Shown: piece by piece, positions 63,337-64,000 of the stretch
Position numbering within the stretch: the first letter of the stretch is position 1
Layout: every line of letters begins with the position of its first letter
Origin: Aristolochia californica
Lineage: Eukaryota > Streptophyta > Magnoliopsida > Piperales > Aristolochiaceae
Assembly (NCBI GenBank): GCA_029961685.1
Contig: JARWKL010000005.1
Location: forward strand, 20,860,164-20,924,163
Length of the DNA stretch: 64,000 bases
Direction of reading: 5' to 3'
Program-made: the position numbers and the translations under genes
The notes under the pieces: generated by a model
The model's input: the letters and a program-made list of their open reading frames with translations, nothing else
Told to the model about the DNA's origin: nothing
Database searches by the model: none

Positions 63337-64000
63337 CGTTAGGTCAACTTTTTGTAAATGGGCAAAATAATGGCTGGTTTGTTTTGGGTAAATATCCCAC
63401 CGCACATTCACTTGGGAAATGAATGTTATTCTCTTTAAAAGGTTTGGATCCATAGGACATTTGCATCTCTAACATGTTTCAAGCATGCATATCCATTTTA
63501 TAAACATGTGTAGAAAAATCTATTTCTTATATAATTCCGAGCTATTAGGTTGAACTAGAAAGATTTCCCAAACTTGGATAACAAAACTTTTGTGTTCATT
63601 TGTGGTGTGTGAATAAATTTTATTTACTTACGTTTGATATTTCCTTAAATTGTTTCCATACATAAACTAAAAAAAATTCATTTTGTTGTGATCTATTTTC
63701 CTTTTATCTCTTTTTTTTTTTACGAGATGAAGGGAAAGTGAAAAATCAAGTTTTGATTTAAGAAAAAATTATACATCTAAAATGGAAATGCACAATGCCC
63801 AAATGTACAGAGAGATAATTCTTAAAAGTGTCTGTAATTTTTAGGGATTATAAACTCTTTTTAGTTTTCATATAACAGGTTCTGCAATCGTTGGGAAAAG
63901 GGGGAGGCGGGGGATTTTTAATTGTGTGTTGACTTCCAACCCACAAGTCATTCCATACAAAAATATAGCCCGTTACGTATGATAAATCACTTTACAATCA

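Larger units (their letters stand above)
42298..64000 (-). repeat. Satellite array, inverted arm (same ~675-bp monomer)
   Basis: The same monomer as the left arm but reverse-complemented. The landmark now reads GTGGTGTGTG; its last base falls at 42704, 43378, 44051, 44725, 45346, 46018, 46692, 47354, 48009, 48676, 49346, 50019, 50690, 51338, 52006, 52661, 53333, 54008, 54681, 55352, 56026, 56699, 57372, 58043, 58717, 59344, 60015, 60974, 61647, 62272, 62941 and 63611. Typical spacing is 667-675 bp. The arm has private variants: nearly every copy reads CTTGGGAATTTAA where the complement of the forward arm would give CTTGAGAATTTAA, and many read GTGGGATTTCCC where the forward arm implies GTGGAATTTCCC. 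The array runs off the right edge, so its true length is unknown. Confidence 0.97.

Noticed and set aside
1..64000. Ribosomal intergenic spacer or 5S rDNA array
   Set aside because: No rRNA-like segment or Pol I/Pol III internal promoter occurs in the monomer. The C-rich island is too short and does not resemble rRNA.
1..64000. Retrotransposon LTR array
   Set aside because: No primer-binding site, polypurine tract next to an LTR end, TG...CA ends with target-site duplications, or gag/pol coding sequence was seen.
42298..64000. Perfect palindrome or hairpin centred on the orientation switch
   Set aside because: The two sides enter the monomer at different positions (about 38 and about 400) and carry arm-specific variants, so they are not mirror copies.
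1..64000. Telomeric repeat runs
   Set aside because: Scattered CCCTAAA and CCCTAA matches occur once or twice per monomer as part of the satellite; no tandem telomere motif is present.

Overview
The whole 64 kb window is one satellite DNA array. I see no protein-coding gene, tRNA, rRNA, transposon, CRISPR array or unique-sequence island. A single AT-rich monomer, usually 673-677 bp, repeats head to tail from the first base to the last, so the array continues beyond both window edges. This points to eukaryotic heterochromatin (centromeric, pericentromeric, subtelomeric or knob-like). A large plant genome is my first guess, but nothing in the sequence fixes the taxon or the chromosomal position, and I do not recognise the satellite family.

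Layout. Bases 1 to about 42,297 hold 63 complete monomers plus two partial ones in one orientation, called forward here. At 42,297/42,298 the array flips, and about 33 monomer-equivalents run in the opposite orientation to the end. The two arms carry different near-fixed variants: forward monomers read TTCTCAAG where reverse-arm monomers, read in the same sense, have TTCCCAAG. They have therefore been homogenised separately.

Higher-order structure sits on top of the monomer period: (a) a recently homogenised dimeric array of about 1,348 bp period at 28.1-34.9 kb; (b) a block at 17.4-19.7 kb repeated at 21.3-23.6 kb, both copies carrying the same roughly 138-bp deletion; (c) a long-range duplication, 0.6-6.6 kb matching 34.9-39.6 kb, in which the second copy is about two monomers shorter; (d) a diverged match of 8.6-10.6 kb to 27.5-29.5 kb; (e) a four-monomer tandem duplication of 2.69 kb at 52.3-57.7 kb; (f) a second four-monomer duplication of 2.94 kb at 57.4-63.3 kb whose central junction is out of monomer register. 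About a dozen monomers carry sizeable deletions that act as lineage markers.

Monomer anatomy, with position 1 at the CACACACCAC landmark: an 8-bp inverted repeat near 104-142; a 17-bp element near 225-241 that partly resembles a CENP-B box; a C-rich (G-rich on the other strand) island near 373-395; a TATATAAAAA element about 40 bp after it; and an A-rich tract near 555. A GGATCC site near position 165 is kept in most copies. The short open frames in the window lie inside the monomer and recur with it; I treat none as a gene.
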